DNA of 64,000 nucleotides from Catenulispora yoronensis (GTDB lineage Bacteria > Actinomycetota > Actinomycetes > Streptomycetales > Catenulisporaceae), in the NCBI RefSeq assembly GCF_039531695.1, contig NZ_BAAAQN010000050.1:1-64000 (forward strand), written 5' to 3'. Every line of letters begins with the position of its first letter. Position 1 is the first letter of the stretch. The notes under the pieces are model-generated. The model did not search any database. It saw only the letters and a program-made list of their open reading frames with translations, and was not told where the DNA came from. Positions 40,921-49,213 of the stretch are shown here, one piece after another. Position numbers and translations under genes: made by a program.

Positions 40921-41055
40921 GGGTTGCGAAGGGGAGTAGCCCCGCGAACCGGTCGTCGACACACTGGAGCCCCGGCTCCCGGTGGCCGGGCCGGCGCACG
41001 AGTGGTCCGGATCACCGGAACCGCTCGGAGCCGGCGGGCGAGACCTTCGGCCCTA
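40921..41055 (+). promoter_or_regulatory. yybP-ykoY riboswitch (Mn2+-sensing)
   Basis: The 5' end GCGAAGGGGAGTAGC (from 40926) and 3' end GGGCGAGACCTTCGG (to 41050) are the two conserved ends of the yybP-ykoY motif. They pair as P1: CGAAGG (40927-40932) with CCTTCG (41044-41049). In other bacteria this RNA binds Mn2+ and switches on exporters. GTCGTCGACA inside the element (40952-40961) is the exact inverse complement of TGTCGACGAC just after it (41058-41067), a possible alternative pairing for the expression platform. The next gene is a cation exchanger, which fits. Confidence 0.88.
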
Positions 41056-41173
41056 GTTGTCGACGACGTATTCGGGTATCGGATGCGCGCCGGCGGGGCC
41101 GAAGCCGTGTCGTCGCCCCGCGCCGATCGTCCTTCAGCCCCGGTGGCGCCGGAAGGCTGGACGGTCTCTCACT

Positions 41174-42253
41174 GTGGTTCATTTCTTGTTGCTCGCCGTG
41201 TGCGCGGTGGCGATCTATTTGTCGTGCGAGTGGTTCGTCAACGCCGTGGAGTGGCTCGGCCGGCGCCTGGACGTCGGGAAGATGGCGGTCGGGACCATCC
41301 TCGCCGCGTTCGGGACCGCGCTGCCGGAATCGGTGGTGACGCTGGTCGCCGTCACCTCCGGCGGGGACACCGAGGGCAAGGAGATCGGCGTCGGGGCCGC
41401 GATGGGCGGCCCGCTGGCGCTGGCCACGATCGCCTACGGCGTCACCGGCGTGATGCTGTACCTGAAGCGGCGGCGGACCGGGGTCTCCGGGGCGCTGTCC
41501 GGGGCGCTGCCCGGGGCCGTCTCCGGCCCGGGGACGGCCCGCGCCGCGCTGACCGCGCCGGTGCTGGAGTCCAGGGAAGCGGTCCGGCGCCTGGCCAAGG
41601 ACCAGACCTGGTTCCTGCCGATCTTCGTGGTGAAGGTGGCGCTGGGCCTGGTCGCGTTCGCTTTCAAGCCGGCACTCGGGCTGCTGTTCTTCGCCGCCTA
41701 TGCCGCGTACTTCTGGCGCGAGATCCGCAGCGGCGCCGATGCGGAGGACGACGACGAGGAAGAGGAGCTGGAGCCGCTGAAGCTCCAGCCGAAGGCGGCG
41801 TCCCCGGCGACCTGGGCGGTGCTGCTCCAGACCGCGGCCACGCTGGTGGTCATCTTCTTCGCCTCGCAGTTGTTCGTGCACCAGCTCGACGCCATCGGCC
41901 CGATGCTGGGGCTGTCCGCCTCGGTGACCGCGCTGCTGCTCTCGCCGATCGCGACCGAGCTGCCGGAGATCATGAACGCGGTGATCTGGGTGCGGCAGGG
42001 CAAGACCGAGCTGGCGCTGGCGAACATCTCCGGCTCGATGATGATCCAGGCCACCGTGCCCTCGGGGCTGGGTCTGCTGTTCACGTCGTGGCACTTCAGC
42101 GGCGCACTGCTGTGGGCCGGGATCGTGACGATGGCGGCGATCGCGTATCTGCTGACGACGCTGCGGGCCGGGAAGCTCACGGCGGGCCGGCTGGCGGCCT
42201 CGGCGGGGCTGTACGGGGTGTTCGCGGTCGGGTTGGTGCCGATCCTGGCCTGA
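41174..42253 (+). CDS. CaCA-family cation exchanger (Mn2+/Ca2+ exporter candidate)
   Basis: The 359-residue protein has ten or so transmembrane helices in two halves, each with a family alpha-repeat: 'GTILAAFGTALPESVVTLVAV' near 40-60 (shortened AAFGTALPES) and 'ALLLSPIATELPEIMNAVIW' near 255-275. The acidic residues of these repeats bind the cation. A cytoplasmic loop contains an acidic run 'AEDDDEEEELEP' near 195. The protein probably exports a divalent cation in exchange for protons or Na+. The GTG at 41174 places the first helix at the N-terminus; no good ribosome binding site is visible, which fits control by RNA folding. Upstream frame is open to 41057, inside the leader region. Confidence 0.85.
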   Translation: MVHFLLLAVCAVAIYLSCEWFVNAVEWLGRRLDVGKMAVGTILAAFGTALPESVVTLVAVTSGGDTEGKEIGVGAAMGGPLALATIAYGVTGVMLYLKRRRTGVSGALSGALPGAVSGPGTARAALTAPVLESREAVRRLAKDQTWFLPIFVVKVALGLVAFAFKPALGLLFFAAYAAYFWREIRSGADAEDDDEEEELEPLKLQPKAASPATWAVLLQTAATLVVIFFASQLFVHQLDAIGPMLGLSASVTALLLSPIATELPEIMNAVIWVRQGKTELALANISGSMMIQATVPSGLGLLFTSWHFSGALLWAGIVTMAAIAYLLTTLRAGKLTAGRLAASAGLYGVFAVGLVPILA

Positions 42254-42307
42254 ACCTGGTCTGATTCTGGCCTGAACCTGGCCTGGTCCTGGTCCTGGCC
42301 TGATCCC
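42253..42307. repeat. CTGGCCTGAA-type imperfect repeat
   Basis: Between the exchanger stop and the convergent condensation gene are five imperfect copies of a 10-12-base unit (CTGAACCTGGTCT, CTGAACCTGGCCT, CTGGTCCTGGCCT). It encodes nothing supported. It may be a slippage product. Confidence 0.6.
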
Positions 42308-42337
42308 CGCGCCCCGCGTCGGCCCCGGACGCGTGGA

Positions 42338-44230
42338 TCAGAGCCCTGTCGCGGCGGTCCCGTCGCGCTCGGCCTCCGCCGCCGCGCGTTCCACGCCCCA
42401 GGCCAGTTCCTCGACGACCTGGGGCGCGATGATGTGGGTGTCGAAGTGCAGGGCCAGCGACAGCGCGCCGTCGTCGGCGGTGTCGAGCGTGACGGACATC
42501 GGCTCGGTGGGTTCCGGGCCGCGGTGCAGCCAGGCGAAGACCGAGCAGCCGCGGACCTTCTGCGGCTCGCGCGGGTCCGGCGCCGCCTCGGTGGTGTAGG
42601 AGACCCCCGGGGAGGCCGAGCGGCGGTCGTTGAAGAACATCGCGATGCCGGGCCCGGACCGGGCCAGAACCGCCTCCAGCGCGTCGGGATCGAAGTAGGC
42701 GTTCTTCATCGCGGCCATCGACGCGCGCCGGGCCCGGGCCAACGCCTCGTCGAAGGTGGTCCCGGCCAGGTCCAGGACCAGCAGGCCGCTCTGGGCCACG
42801 AAGCACACCACGTCGGCGAGCGCCGGCCGGAACCGGTTGCCGACGCGCGGGCGCACGACGACACGCGGCTGATCGGCGAGGCGCGCGAAGGCGATCGAGA
42901 CGAGCGCGGTGAGGACTGCGGCGTCGTCGACGCCGGTGCGCGCGCTGATCGCCGCGACGGAGGCTGCGAGGTCGGGGGAGGTGAGGCGGCCGGACCAGTG
43001 CCGGGGGCGATGGGGCGCGGCCAGGGAAGGCAGCTCCGCGGGCGGGAGCTCCGCCCCCGGGGCCTCGGTCGGCGGCCGCAACGCCTGGGCGAAGTGCCGG
43101 AGTGTCCTGTCGTTGTGGCGGCGGCCGGCCTCCGACGCCTGCCACGCAGCCTGCTCCAGCGGCTGCATGCCGGCCGGCTCGTTCTGCACGCGGTCGGCGA
43201 CCTCGCGCATCATCACCGCCGCGCCCCCGGCGTCGAGCGCGAGGTGGTGCATGAGGACGACCAGGTGGGTGCAGGCACCGTCCGCGCGGATGACGGCCAT
43301 GCGGATCGGCCATTCGGTGCGCAGATCGTAGGGGCGGCGCCGATAGGCCGCTTCCACCCGGGCGGCGAGGGTGTCAGGGTCCTGTCCCGGGGCGGTGTCG
43401 TAGAGATCGAGGAAGGTCTCCCCGTCGCTCACGAGCCATTGGCCGGCTCGGCCGCGTGCCAGGTCGAACACGAGCCGCGTGCGCATCGTCGGATAGCGGC
43501 CGTGCAGGTAGGCGAGTTCGGCGGCCATGTCCTCCGGCCGCGTGCCGGGTGCCAGCGGCCGCCGTCCGCCTTGCGGCAGCCAGTTGCGCTGCCGGATCAT
43601 CGTCGCCCAGATGTCGCGCTGGCCCCAGGTCAGCGGCGCCCGGCCGGCGCCGGGGCCGCTGAACGGCACCCGCATCCGTTCCGTGGGCACGGGTTCGGGC
43701 CGCGAACCCGGCCCCAGCCCCGGGAGCCACGCCCCGGCCTGGAATTCGCGCAGCCGCCGCCGCGTGGCCGGGCGGTCGATGCTCCAGGCCGGTCCCCGGA
43801 CCAGCCATTCGTCGGTGACCACGTGGAGGGCGCCGACCCGCGAGGCCAGGGCGTAGGGGAGCGCGGCGGTGATCGTCTCGTCCCACGCCGCGTGCGGGTC
43901 GGCGTCGGCGCGCAGGGTGATCAGCAGTTCCCAGGGCGCGTGCGCGCCGGCACCTGGCACCGCGACGCAGGCTTGGACATCGGGGCACAGGGCCAGGACG
44001 ACGCGTTCCACGCGATCGAGCCCGGTCTCCGGCCGGTGACGGAACCCGGTCCCGCTTCTGCTTCCGCTCTTGCCACCGGCGTCGTTCCCGGCTCCGGCTC
44101 CGAAATGGTTCCCGGCTCCGCTTCCAGTCCCGACTCCCGCCGCACGGACGCTCGTACCCACCGGCACCCCTCGCGCTCGACGCCGTGCCCCATCGCACGG
44201 CAGCCCGCCGTCCGCGGCAGGGGTGCGCAC
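42338..44230 (-). CDS. Stand-alone NRPS condensation-domain protein with adenylation-tail-like N-terminus
   Basis: Residues about 190-625 look like a condensation domain: 'PLTWGQRDIWATM' opening, 'HLVVLMHHLALDAGGAAVMM' (shortened; the HHxxxD catalytic site near residue 328), and 'VRPRVGNRFRPALADVVCFVAQSGLLVLDL' latch-like region. Residues 70-170 resemble the C-terminal lid of AMP-binding enzymes ('RVERVVLALCPDVQACVAVPG', 'DEWLVRGPAWSIDRPATRRRLREF'), but the large adenylation core and any carrier protein are missing. The final Gly of HHxxxDG is replaced by Ala-Gly. The first 65 residues are Gly/Ser-rich and repetitive. I chose GTG 44230 for a GGAG nine bases upstream; the start is uncertain. 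Sequence further upstream in this frame is a shadow of the acylase. Confidence 0.75.
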   Translation of the reverse strand: MRTPAADGGLPCDGARRRARGVPVGTSVRAAGVGTGSGAGNHFGAGAGNDAGGKSGSRSGTGFRHRPETGLDRVERVVLALCPDVQACVAVPGAGAHAPWELLITLRADADPHAAWDETITAALPYALASRVGALHVVTDEWLVRGPAWSIDRPATRRRLREFQAGAWLPGLGPGSRPEPVPTERMRVPFSGPGAGRAPLTWGQRDIWATMIRQRNWLPQGGRRPLAPGTRPEDMAAELAYLHGRYPTMRTRLVFDLARGRAGQWLVSDGETFLDLYDTAPGQDPDTLAARVEAAYRRRPYDLRTEWPIRMAVIRADGACTHLVVLMHHLALDAGGAAVMMREVADRVQNEPAGMQPLEQAAWQASEAGRRHNDRTLRHFAQALRPPTEAPGAELPPAELPSLAAPHRPRHWSGRLTSPDLAASVAAISARTGVDDAAVLTALVSIAFARLADQPRVVVRPRVGNRFRPALADVVCFVAQSGLLVLDLAGTTFDEALARARRASMAAMKNAYFDPDALEAVLARSGPGIAMFFNDRRSASPGVSYTTEAAPDPREPQKVRGCSVFAWLHRGPEPTEPMSVTLDTADDGALSLALHFDTHIIAPQVVEELAWGVERAAAEAERDGTAATGL

Positions 44231-44334
44231 CCGCGGCTGCTCCGGCCCGCTTGATCCACCCCGGCCTGGGGTCAGGATATGAGTGTTCTGCGATATTCGG
44301 GAGGTGTACGGAGCGATGCTTTCCCTGAGATTGA

Positions 44335-44377
44335 CGGCGAAGGGTCGGTGAACGAGATGTTCACCGGCCCTTCGCCG
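44335..44377. terminator. 19-base hairpin between acylase and condensation genes
   Basis: CGGCGAAGGGTCGGTGAAC (44335-44353) pairs with GTTCACCGGCCCTTCGCCG (44359-44377) with a single G-T pair and a 5-base loop. It lies just downstream of the acylase stop, before the condensation gene on the same strand. It probably ends or attenuates the acylase transcript. Confidence 0.65.
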
Positions 44378-44406
44378 GAACCCGGGTCGGCCCGGCGCCG
44401 TCGGGC

Positions 44407-46581
44407 TCAGCGCCCGGCGCTCTCCAGGTCCGCGGCGTCGGCCAGCACGATCGGCGTGCCCACGCTCTCGATCACGTCCCAGTCGAACAGCATCGGGACC
44501 AGGCGCGCCCCGTACCACTCCTCGGTCTGCTCCGGGACCACCCAGGCGCTGGCGTTCCAGTCGCCGAGGTCGAAGACGTAGCGGGCGACGGAGCCGGAGC
44601 TCGCGGCGGTGGTCTCTATCCCGTGCAGGCCCGCGGCGCGCACCGTCTCGTTGTCGCCGGGGACCGGTCGGCCGGGCAGCGCCGGGACCCCGGGCAGCAG
44701 CGCCGTGAACCGGCACTGGTGCAGCCGGCCCCAGGTCCAGTCGTCGGTGTCGGCGCCGAGTTCGGTCTCCAGGTGCTCGGCCGCCCGGTCCAGCGCCGCG
44801 CCGACCGCCTCCGGCCAGGCGCCGAAGATACTGGTGTCGCCCTCGCGGGCGCCGGCCAGCAGGGCCTGGAACGACAGCCACAGCGTGCCGGTGCGCTGCT
44901 GGTGGGTCAGCAGCTGGGCGTGCGAGTCCCCGGCGTCCGGCAGCGGGGCGGTCGCCAGCAGTTCGCGGCGGGTCTCGGTGTAGACGGTGGCGGCCACCGA
45001 GCCCAGGTCCATGCGGCCGTCCCAGGAGCGCAGGAGCTCCAGCAGGCGGGCGCGGCGGCTGCCCTCGGCGGCCTTGACGTGCTCCAGCGCGCCGATGAAC
45101 TCCAGCGCCGTCAGCGACGTCACGTCGGCGTGGATCCGCTGCATCGCGGCGCGGTCCAGGCCGCCGCCGGCCGCCACCGCCTCGCGCAGCAGCTCCAGGA
45201 TCCGGGTGGCGCGGGCCGGGCCGGCGAAGTCGTGGGCGATGTACGGGGTGCTGTCGGCGGTCGGCCGGTTGTTCGCCGAGACCAGCAGCCCCTCCTGCGG
45301 ATCGCGGGCCGCGGGCATGTCGTCGAACGGGACCCAGCCGGTCCAGGCGTACTCGGCCTCCCAGCCCGGCACCGCCGCCCAGGCGTTGGCCTCGTGCCGC
45401 CGCGGGACCCGGCCGCGCAGCCGGTAGCCGACGGCGCCGTGCACGTCGGCGGTCATCAGGTGGTCCACCGGCACCGACCAGCCGCGCATCACCTCGTCGA
45501 ACTCGGCGACCGAGGTCGCGGTCAGCATCGGCAGCAGGCAGTCCAGGGTGCGGTCGGTCTCGGCGATACCGGTCCAGCGCAGCGCCAGGCCGGTGTTCGC
45601 GGCGGCGTCCTGCACCACGACGCCGCCGTGCGCACCGGTGTGCACGGTGATCTCCACCGGCTCGCCGCCGCGCACCCGGATCAGCTCGGTGTGCGCCGCC
45701 AGCCGGTCCAGGTTCTCCACGTACAGGTCCTGGTCGTCGGCCATGCCGTGGGTGATGCCCCAGGCCACGTGGGCGGAGTGGCCGAAGTGCGGGAACGCCG
45801 GCACGCCGGGGAAGGCCAGGCCGATCGCGTCGAAGGCGTCGCAGGACACGTGGTTCTGCCAGTACGGGCCCGGGGTCTCGAACGGCCGGTGCGGATCGCC
45901 GGCCAGCAGCGGGCGGCCGGAGGCGGTGTGCGCGCCGGAGACCACCCAGTTGTTGCTGCCGGCCGCCGGGTCGGCCGCCGCGGCCACCGTCTCGACCTCC
46001 GACAGCCCGTTCAGCCAGGCGCGGACCCGGTCCCCGTGCCCGGCCGGCGGCCCGGCGGTGTCCACCCGCCGCCGGTCCCCGGTCGGCACCACCATCAGCT
46101 CCTCGCGGGCGTTGGAGCGGATCCGCCAGACCAGGTCGGCCGGCGCGATCGGGAGCAGCGCGGTGCGGAACAGCTTGTGCGCCATGCTGCCCATGCCGAC
46201 GTGCCGGCCCAGGTAGACCGCCACGCAGTGCCACGGCTCCCAGGGCTCCGGCGCGGCCGGCAGATCGCTGTCCCGCAGGCGGTCGGCGAGCACCGCGTTC
46301 ACCCCCGCGGCGTACGCGGCGAGCATCGCCTTGGCCGGGGCGCCCAGCGCCTCGTAGGAGCGGCGGGCCGCGGCCGTCAGGCCGACCCGCCGCACGAACG
46401 TGTCGTCGCGGACGGCCCGCGCGCCGACGACCTCCGCCCACGTGCCCAGGGCTCTGCGACGGACGAACTCCATCTGAAGCCCCCGGTCCAAGGCGGCGAC
46501 GCGGCCCTGGGCCTGGAACGCCTCCTCGGGGGACGCCGCGCGGACGTGGGGGATGCCGTGCTGGTCGCGATATGCCTCCAT
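44407..46581 (-). CDS. Penicillin-acylase family Ntn-hydrolase, no signal peptide
   Basis: The 724-residue protein follows the acylase plan: an alpha-chain beginning 'YRDQHGIPHVRAASPEEAFQAQGRVAALDRGLQM' (shortened), a spacer, and the autoproteolytic nucleophile Ser209 in 'PAAGSNNWVVSG', then beta-chain motifs 'LLAGDPHRPFETPGPYW' and 'LLVSANNRPTADSTPYIAHDF'. Such enzymes cut amide bonds of beta-lactams, acyl-homoserine lactones or lipopeptides. Most are exported, but this one starts directly in the alpha-chain without a signal sequence, so it should be cytoplasmic. It precedes a condensation-domain protein on the same strand. Confidence 0.9.
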   Translation of the reverse strand: MEAYRDQHGIPHVRAASPEEAFQAQGRVAALDRGLQMEFVRRRALGTWAEVVGARAVRDDTFVRRVGLTAAARRSYEALGAPAKAMLAAYAAGVNAVLADRLRDSDLPAAPEPWEPWHCVAVYLGRHVGMGSMAHKLFRTALLPIAPADLVWRIRSNAREELMVVPTGDRRRVDTAGPPAGHGDRVRAWLNGLSEVETVAAAADPAAGSNNWVVSGAHTASGRPLLAGDPHRPFETPGPYWQNHVSCDAFDAIGLAFPGVPAFPHFGHSAHVAWGITHGMADDQDLYVENLDRLAAHTELIRVRGGEPVEITVHTGAHGGVVVQDAAANTGLALRWTGIAETDRTLDCLLPMLTATSVAEFDEVMRGWSVPVDHLMTADVHGAVGYRLRGRVPRRHEANAWAAVPGWEAEYAWTGWVPFDDMPAARDPQEGLLVSANNRPTADSTPYIAHDFAGPARATRILELLREAVAAGGGLDRAAMQRIHADVTSLTALEFIGALEHVKAAEGSRRARLLELLRSWDGRMDLGSVAATVYTETRRELLATAPLPDAGDSHAQLLTHQQRTGTLWLSFQALLAGAREGDTSIFGAWPEAVGAALDRAAEHLETELGADTDDWTWGRLHQCRFTALLPGVPALPGRPVPGDNETVRAAGLHGIETTAASSGSVARYVFDLGDWNASAWVVPEQTEEWYGARLVPMLFDWDVIESVGTPIVLADAADLESAGR

Positions 46582-46771
46582 GGTCGTTCATTCTGCATGG
46601 CGCTGCTCGCGATCGGCAGGAGGGGATGCCACGGCGCGGGGTGTGGTCGGCTGGCGGCCGCGTGGCGGTCGAGCGGTCATACGACGCCTGGAGCAGGCAT
46701 AATCCGGCAGGGCTCTGCTATGGATCGGGTGTGGTCGGGCGGCCGGACGCGACGGGACGCGGTGTCCGAGA

Positions 46772-47149
46772 TCACTCCCACGCCACTTCCAGGCGGTCCC
46801 GTCGGCCGATCCGTTCCAGGGTGCGGGTGACGGAGGCTTGCAGGCTCCGCAGCTGGTCGAGGTCGTCGGCGGTGACGACGAGGGTGAGGGCGGTCGGGCC
46901 GGCGGTCAGGTCGCAGGAGGCGCCGCCGAGGGTGACGCGGCCGGTGGTGCATTCGGCGGCGGATTCGTCGGTGGCTTCGGCGTCGCCGGCCGTGGTTTCG
47001 ACGATGGACGCTGTGTGGGCGGTCGCGGGCCCGGCATGGTTGCCCCGACGATGCATGCCTCCGGTATCGAGGTGCCGGGTGTGCGAGAGCAACTGGGCCA
47101 GATAGCGGGCGGCGCGGGGCGTATGGACGGTGGCGCGGACAACAGGCAT
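46772..47149 (-). CDS. DUF2218 protein
   Basis: The 125-residue protein matches DUF2218: 'PVVRATVHTPRAARYLAQLLSHTRHLD' at the N-terminus, 'GRVTLGGASCDLTAGPTALTLVVTADDLDQLRSLQ' (shortened) and 'RIGRRDRLEVAWE' at the end. The family occurs beside siderophore and iron-uptake genes but has no known activity. ATG 47149 is 7 bases after GGAGG. It is 11 bases after the methyltransferase gene, so both are likely co-transcribed. The 190-base gap from its stop to the acylase start (46582-46771) shows nothing that I can identify. Confidence 0.8.
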   Translation of the reverse strand: MPVVRATVHTPRAARYLAQLLSHTRHLDTGGMHRRGNHAGPATAHTASIVETTAGDAEATDESAAECTTGRVTLGGASCDLTAGPTALTLVVTADDLDQLRSLQASVTRTLERIGRRDRLEVAWE

Positions 47150-47159
47150 CGGAGTCCTC

Positions 47160-47738
47160 CTAGCGTCGGGTACAGGCGATGAGCCAGGCGGCGACACCGT
47201 CGGGATGCAAAGTCGAGGCGCTGGTCGTGGCCGTGACGTCGTCGACGCTCCAGCCGTCGCGGAACACGGTGTCGATGTCGGTGAGCGAGACGGCGTGCGG
47301 AACGTTGGGCGGGGCCGTATGCCGGTCGCTGTAGCAGAGGACATGCAGTCGGCCGCCCGGCCGCAGCACCGTTCGTAAACCGTCGGCGTGGTTCTGGCGG
47401 GCCCGGTCGTCGAAGGCGTGGAACACCAACGAGTCCAGCACCGTGTCGAAGACTTCGCCCAACTCGTCCAGTCGGCGTATGTCGAAGCGGAGAAAGGCGG
47501 CTCGGTGGTCGAGCCTCCGTTCGTGGGCCTTGCGCCGGGCGTCGTCCACCGCGGAGGAGTCGATGTCGAGCCCCACGGTTTCCAGGCCCAGCGCCGCGAT
47601 CATCAGCGCGTTCTCCCCGCTTCCGCAGCCGACATCCAGGACCCGGCCGTCGAATCCGCCTGCCTCGGCCAGCGCCGCGAGCGCGGGTTGCGGACGGCCG
47701 AGGTCCCAAGGCGGCGTGGCTGTGCCGTGAGCTTCCAT
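47160..47738 (-). CDS. Class I SAM-dependent methyltransferase
   Basis: The 192-residue protein has SAM motif I 'RVLDVGCGSGENALMIAALG' near 33-52, 'VGLDIDSSAVDDARRKA' (motif II) and 'DTVLDSLVFHAFDD' followed by 'GLRTVLRPGGRLHVLCYSD'. The motifs resemble thiopurine/tellurite-resistance-type methyltransferases, which act on sulfur, selenium or tellurium compounds or small molecules. The substrate is unknown. It is divergent from the TetR gene, and the operator-like dyads between them suggest that TetR represses this gene and the DUF2218 gene. Confidence 0.85.
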   Translation of the reverse strand: MEAHGTATPPWDLGRPQPALAALAEAGGFDGRVLDVGCGSGENALMIAALGLETVGLDIDSSAVDDARRKAHERRLDHRAAFLRFDIRRLDELGEVFDTVLDSLVFHAFDDRARQNHADGLRTVLRPGGRLHVLCYSDRHTAPPNVPHAVSLTDIDTVFRDGWSVDDVTATTSASTLHPDGVAAWLIACTRR

Positions 47739-47754
47739 GGCTCCATTTTGCGAT

Positions 47755-47818
47755 ACAGAGTGTCTCTGTCAATACAGTTTGTTTTGACCGTGGGCACTGT
47801 GTACGCAGTGGCGTATAC
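47755..47818. promoter_or_regulatory. Operator-like dyads between methyltransferase and TetR genes
   Basis: ACAGAG-TGT-CTCTGT (47755-47769) is a perfect 6-base dyad close to the methyltransferase start. GTGTACGC-AGTG-GCGTATAC (47799-47818) is an 8-base dyad with one mismatch, ten bases before the TetR start. The second has the size and AT-centre style of a TetR-family operator. Autoregulation and control of the divergent pair are inferred. Confidence 0.45.
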
Positions 47819-47827
47819 GATGGGCTC

Positions 47828-48415
47828 ATGCCGAAGCTCTGGAGCGAGACCGTCGCCGAGCATCGCGACGCCGTCCGCGACGCGATCCTGGACGCCACCG
47901 CGGCCCTGGCCACCGAACGCGGTCTGACGGCCGTCACCATGTCCGGCATCGCCCAGGCCGGCGGCATCGGCCGCGCGACGCTCTACAAGTACTTCCCGGA
48001 CGTCGCCTCGATCCTGACCGCCTGGCACCAGCGCCAGGTCGTCACCCACCTGCTGGAACTGGCCGAGGCCGCCTCCGATGTGGACGAGGCCGACATCCTG
48101 GAGACCGTCCTGCGCACCTACGCCCACCGCAACCGCCGGGTCCGCGGCCACGCCGACGGGGCCGACCTGGCGGCGGCGCTGCACGGCACCGACCACGTCC
48201 GCCGCGCGCACGCGCACCTCGAAGACTTCCTCAGCGTCCTGATCGGCGAGGCCGCCGACCGGGGCCAGGTCCGTACGGACGTCCCGGCCGCCGAACTGGC
48301 CGCCTACTGCCTGAACGCGCTCGGCGGCGCGGCGGCGCCGTCCTCGAAGGCGCTGTCCTCGAAGGCGGCGGCCGATCGGCTGGTCATGGTCGTCATGGCC
48401 GGGCTGGCGGGCTGA
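47828..48415 (+). CDS. TetR-family regulator
   Basis: The 195-residue protein has the TetR HTH at residues 15-65: 'VRDAILDATAALATERGLTAVTMSGIAQAGGIGRATLYKYFPD' (key part: IAQAGGIGRATLYKYFPD), then a helical ligand domain with 'AHRNRRVRGHADGADLAAALHGTDH'. The ligand is unknown. It is divergent from the methyltransferase and DUF2218 genes, its probable targets. Its 3' end overlaps the convergent MerR gene by 23 bases. Confidence 0.9.
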   Translation: MPKLWSETVAEHRDAVRDAILDATAALATERGLTAVTMSGIAQAGGIGRATLYKYFPDVASILTAWHQRQVVTHLLELAEAASDVDEADILETVLRTYAHRNRRVRGHADGADLAAALHGTDHVRRAHAHLEDFLSVLIGEAADRGQVRTDVPAAELAAYCLNALGGAAAPSSKALSSKAAADRLVMVVMAGLAG

Positions 48416-49094
48416 GCCGGGTCAGATACCGCCACACCAGCGCCGAGGCTTCCAGCAACGCCAGAGCACGGCGGTCCAGCATCGCGCGCCGCTCCGCCAA
48501 CGCCACCTTCAGCTCCTCCGTCCCGCCGGACCGCCGAAGTCCTTCGACGATCGGACGGATCCGGTCGAACAAGTAGTGGCTCTGACGCAGGGTGTGAACG
48601 ACCCGCGCATCGCGCACGTCCTGGGCGCTGTACAGCCGATATCCGGTACCGGGCTCCCGGGACGGCGTCAGCAGCTCGGCTGACTCCCACACCCGCAACG
48701 CCGAGGGCCGCACCCCCAGCAGCCGCGCCACCTCGCCGACGCGCAGACCGCCCGAATCCTCGTTCGCAGGTCCCTGACTCACCGCGCCGAGCGTCTTCTC
48801 GATCTCGACCAGGGAGGCCCGGCCCTGGTGCAGACTCGCGTGCGCCGCGTCCAGCCGGGCCAGCGCATCGTCGACCGATCCCGCGCCGAGGGCCCTCATC
48901 AACTCCCGGGCGTCGGGCGCGCCCATGCCGGGGGTCAGGGCGTTGTACGCGAGCAGCGCCGCCAGATGACGCTCGTCGTAGCGGCGGTACCCGGTGTCGC
49001 TGCGTTCCGCCTCGGGCAGTACGCCCAAGGCCTCAAGATTGCGCACCTGCTGCGACGAGACGCCTGCGGCCCGCGCGAGATCGACCGGACGCAT
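48393..49094 (-). CDS. MerR-family regulator with two HTH domains (TioE-like)
   Basis: The 233-residue protein contains two MerR winged-helix domains in tandem: residues 1-70 ('VDLARAAGVSSQQVRNLEALGVLPEAERSDTGYRRY') and 115-185 ('GEVARLLGVRPSALRVWESAELLTPSREPGTGYRLYS'), each with the expected RY/RLY wing. This duplicated architecture is that of TioE of the thiocoraline cluster. Ordinary MerR proteins have one such domain. It is divergent from a UvrA-like gene, again as expected for TioE-type pairs, and probably controls it. Confidence 0.87.
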   Translation of the reverse strand: MRPVDLARAAGVSSQQVRNLEALGVLPEAERSDTGYRRYDERHLAALLAYNALTPGMGAPDARELMRALGAGSVDDALARLDAAHASLHQGRASLVEIEKTLGAVSQGPANEDSGGLRVGEVARLLGVRPSALRVWESAELLTPSREPGTGYRLYSAQDVRDARVVHTLRQSHYLFDRIRPIVEGLRRSGGTEELKVALAERRAMLDRRALALLEASALVWRYLTRLSPPARP

Positions 49095-49136
49095 CGTGGG
49101 CCCGCCTTTCTCTTCGACCTCATGCTTTCACCCAGG

Positions 49137-49211
49137 AGTTTAAACTTTTGGGCCACTGATCGCGCTACGGCACTCAAAAGTCCACACAGGAACTTCAAAG
49201 ATAAACTTCAA
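49137..49211. promoter_or_regulatory. Repeats in the MerR / UvrA-like divergent region
   Basis: The AT-rich divergent region contains a perfect palindrome AGTTTAAACT (49137-49146), an ACTTTTG ... CAAAAGT inverted pair around 49144 and 49175, and two direct AACTTCAA copies 13 bases apart (49191-49198 and 49204-49211) just before the UvrA-like start. MerR regulators bind dyads near promoters; one or more of these are candidate sites. Confidence 0.4.
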
Positions 49212-49213
49212 TC

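Noticed and set aside
42338..46581. NRPS biosynthetic cluster
   Set aside because: There is no adenylation core, carrier protein, thioesterase or other tailoring gene within the window.
42338..46591. Single 1417-residue frame covering the acylase and condensation regions
   Set aside because: Only its last 630 residues show the condensation domain; the first part is another frame of the acylase gene, where real motifs are in the 44407-46581 frame.
46582..46771. Possible small gene between the acylase and the DUF2218 gene
   Set aside because: Open frames here lack a ribosome binding site and resemble no protein; treated as intergenic.
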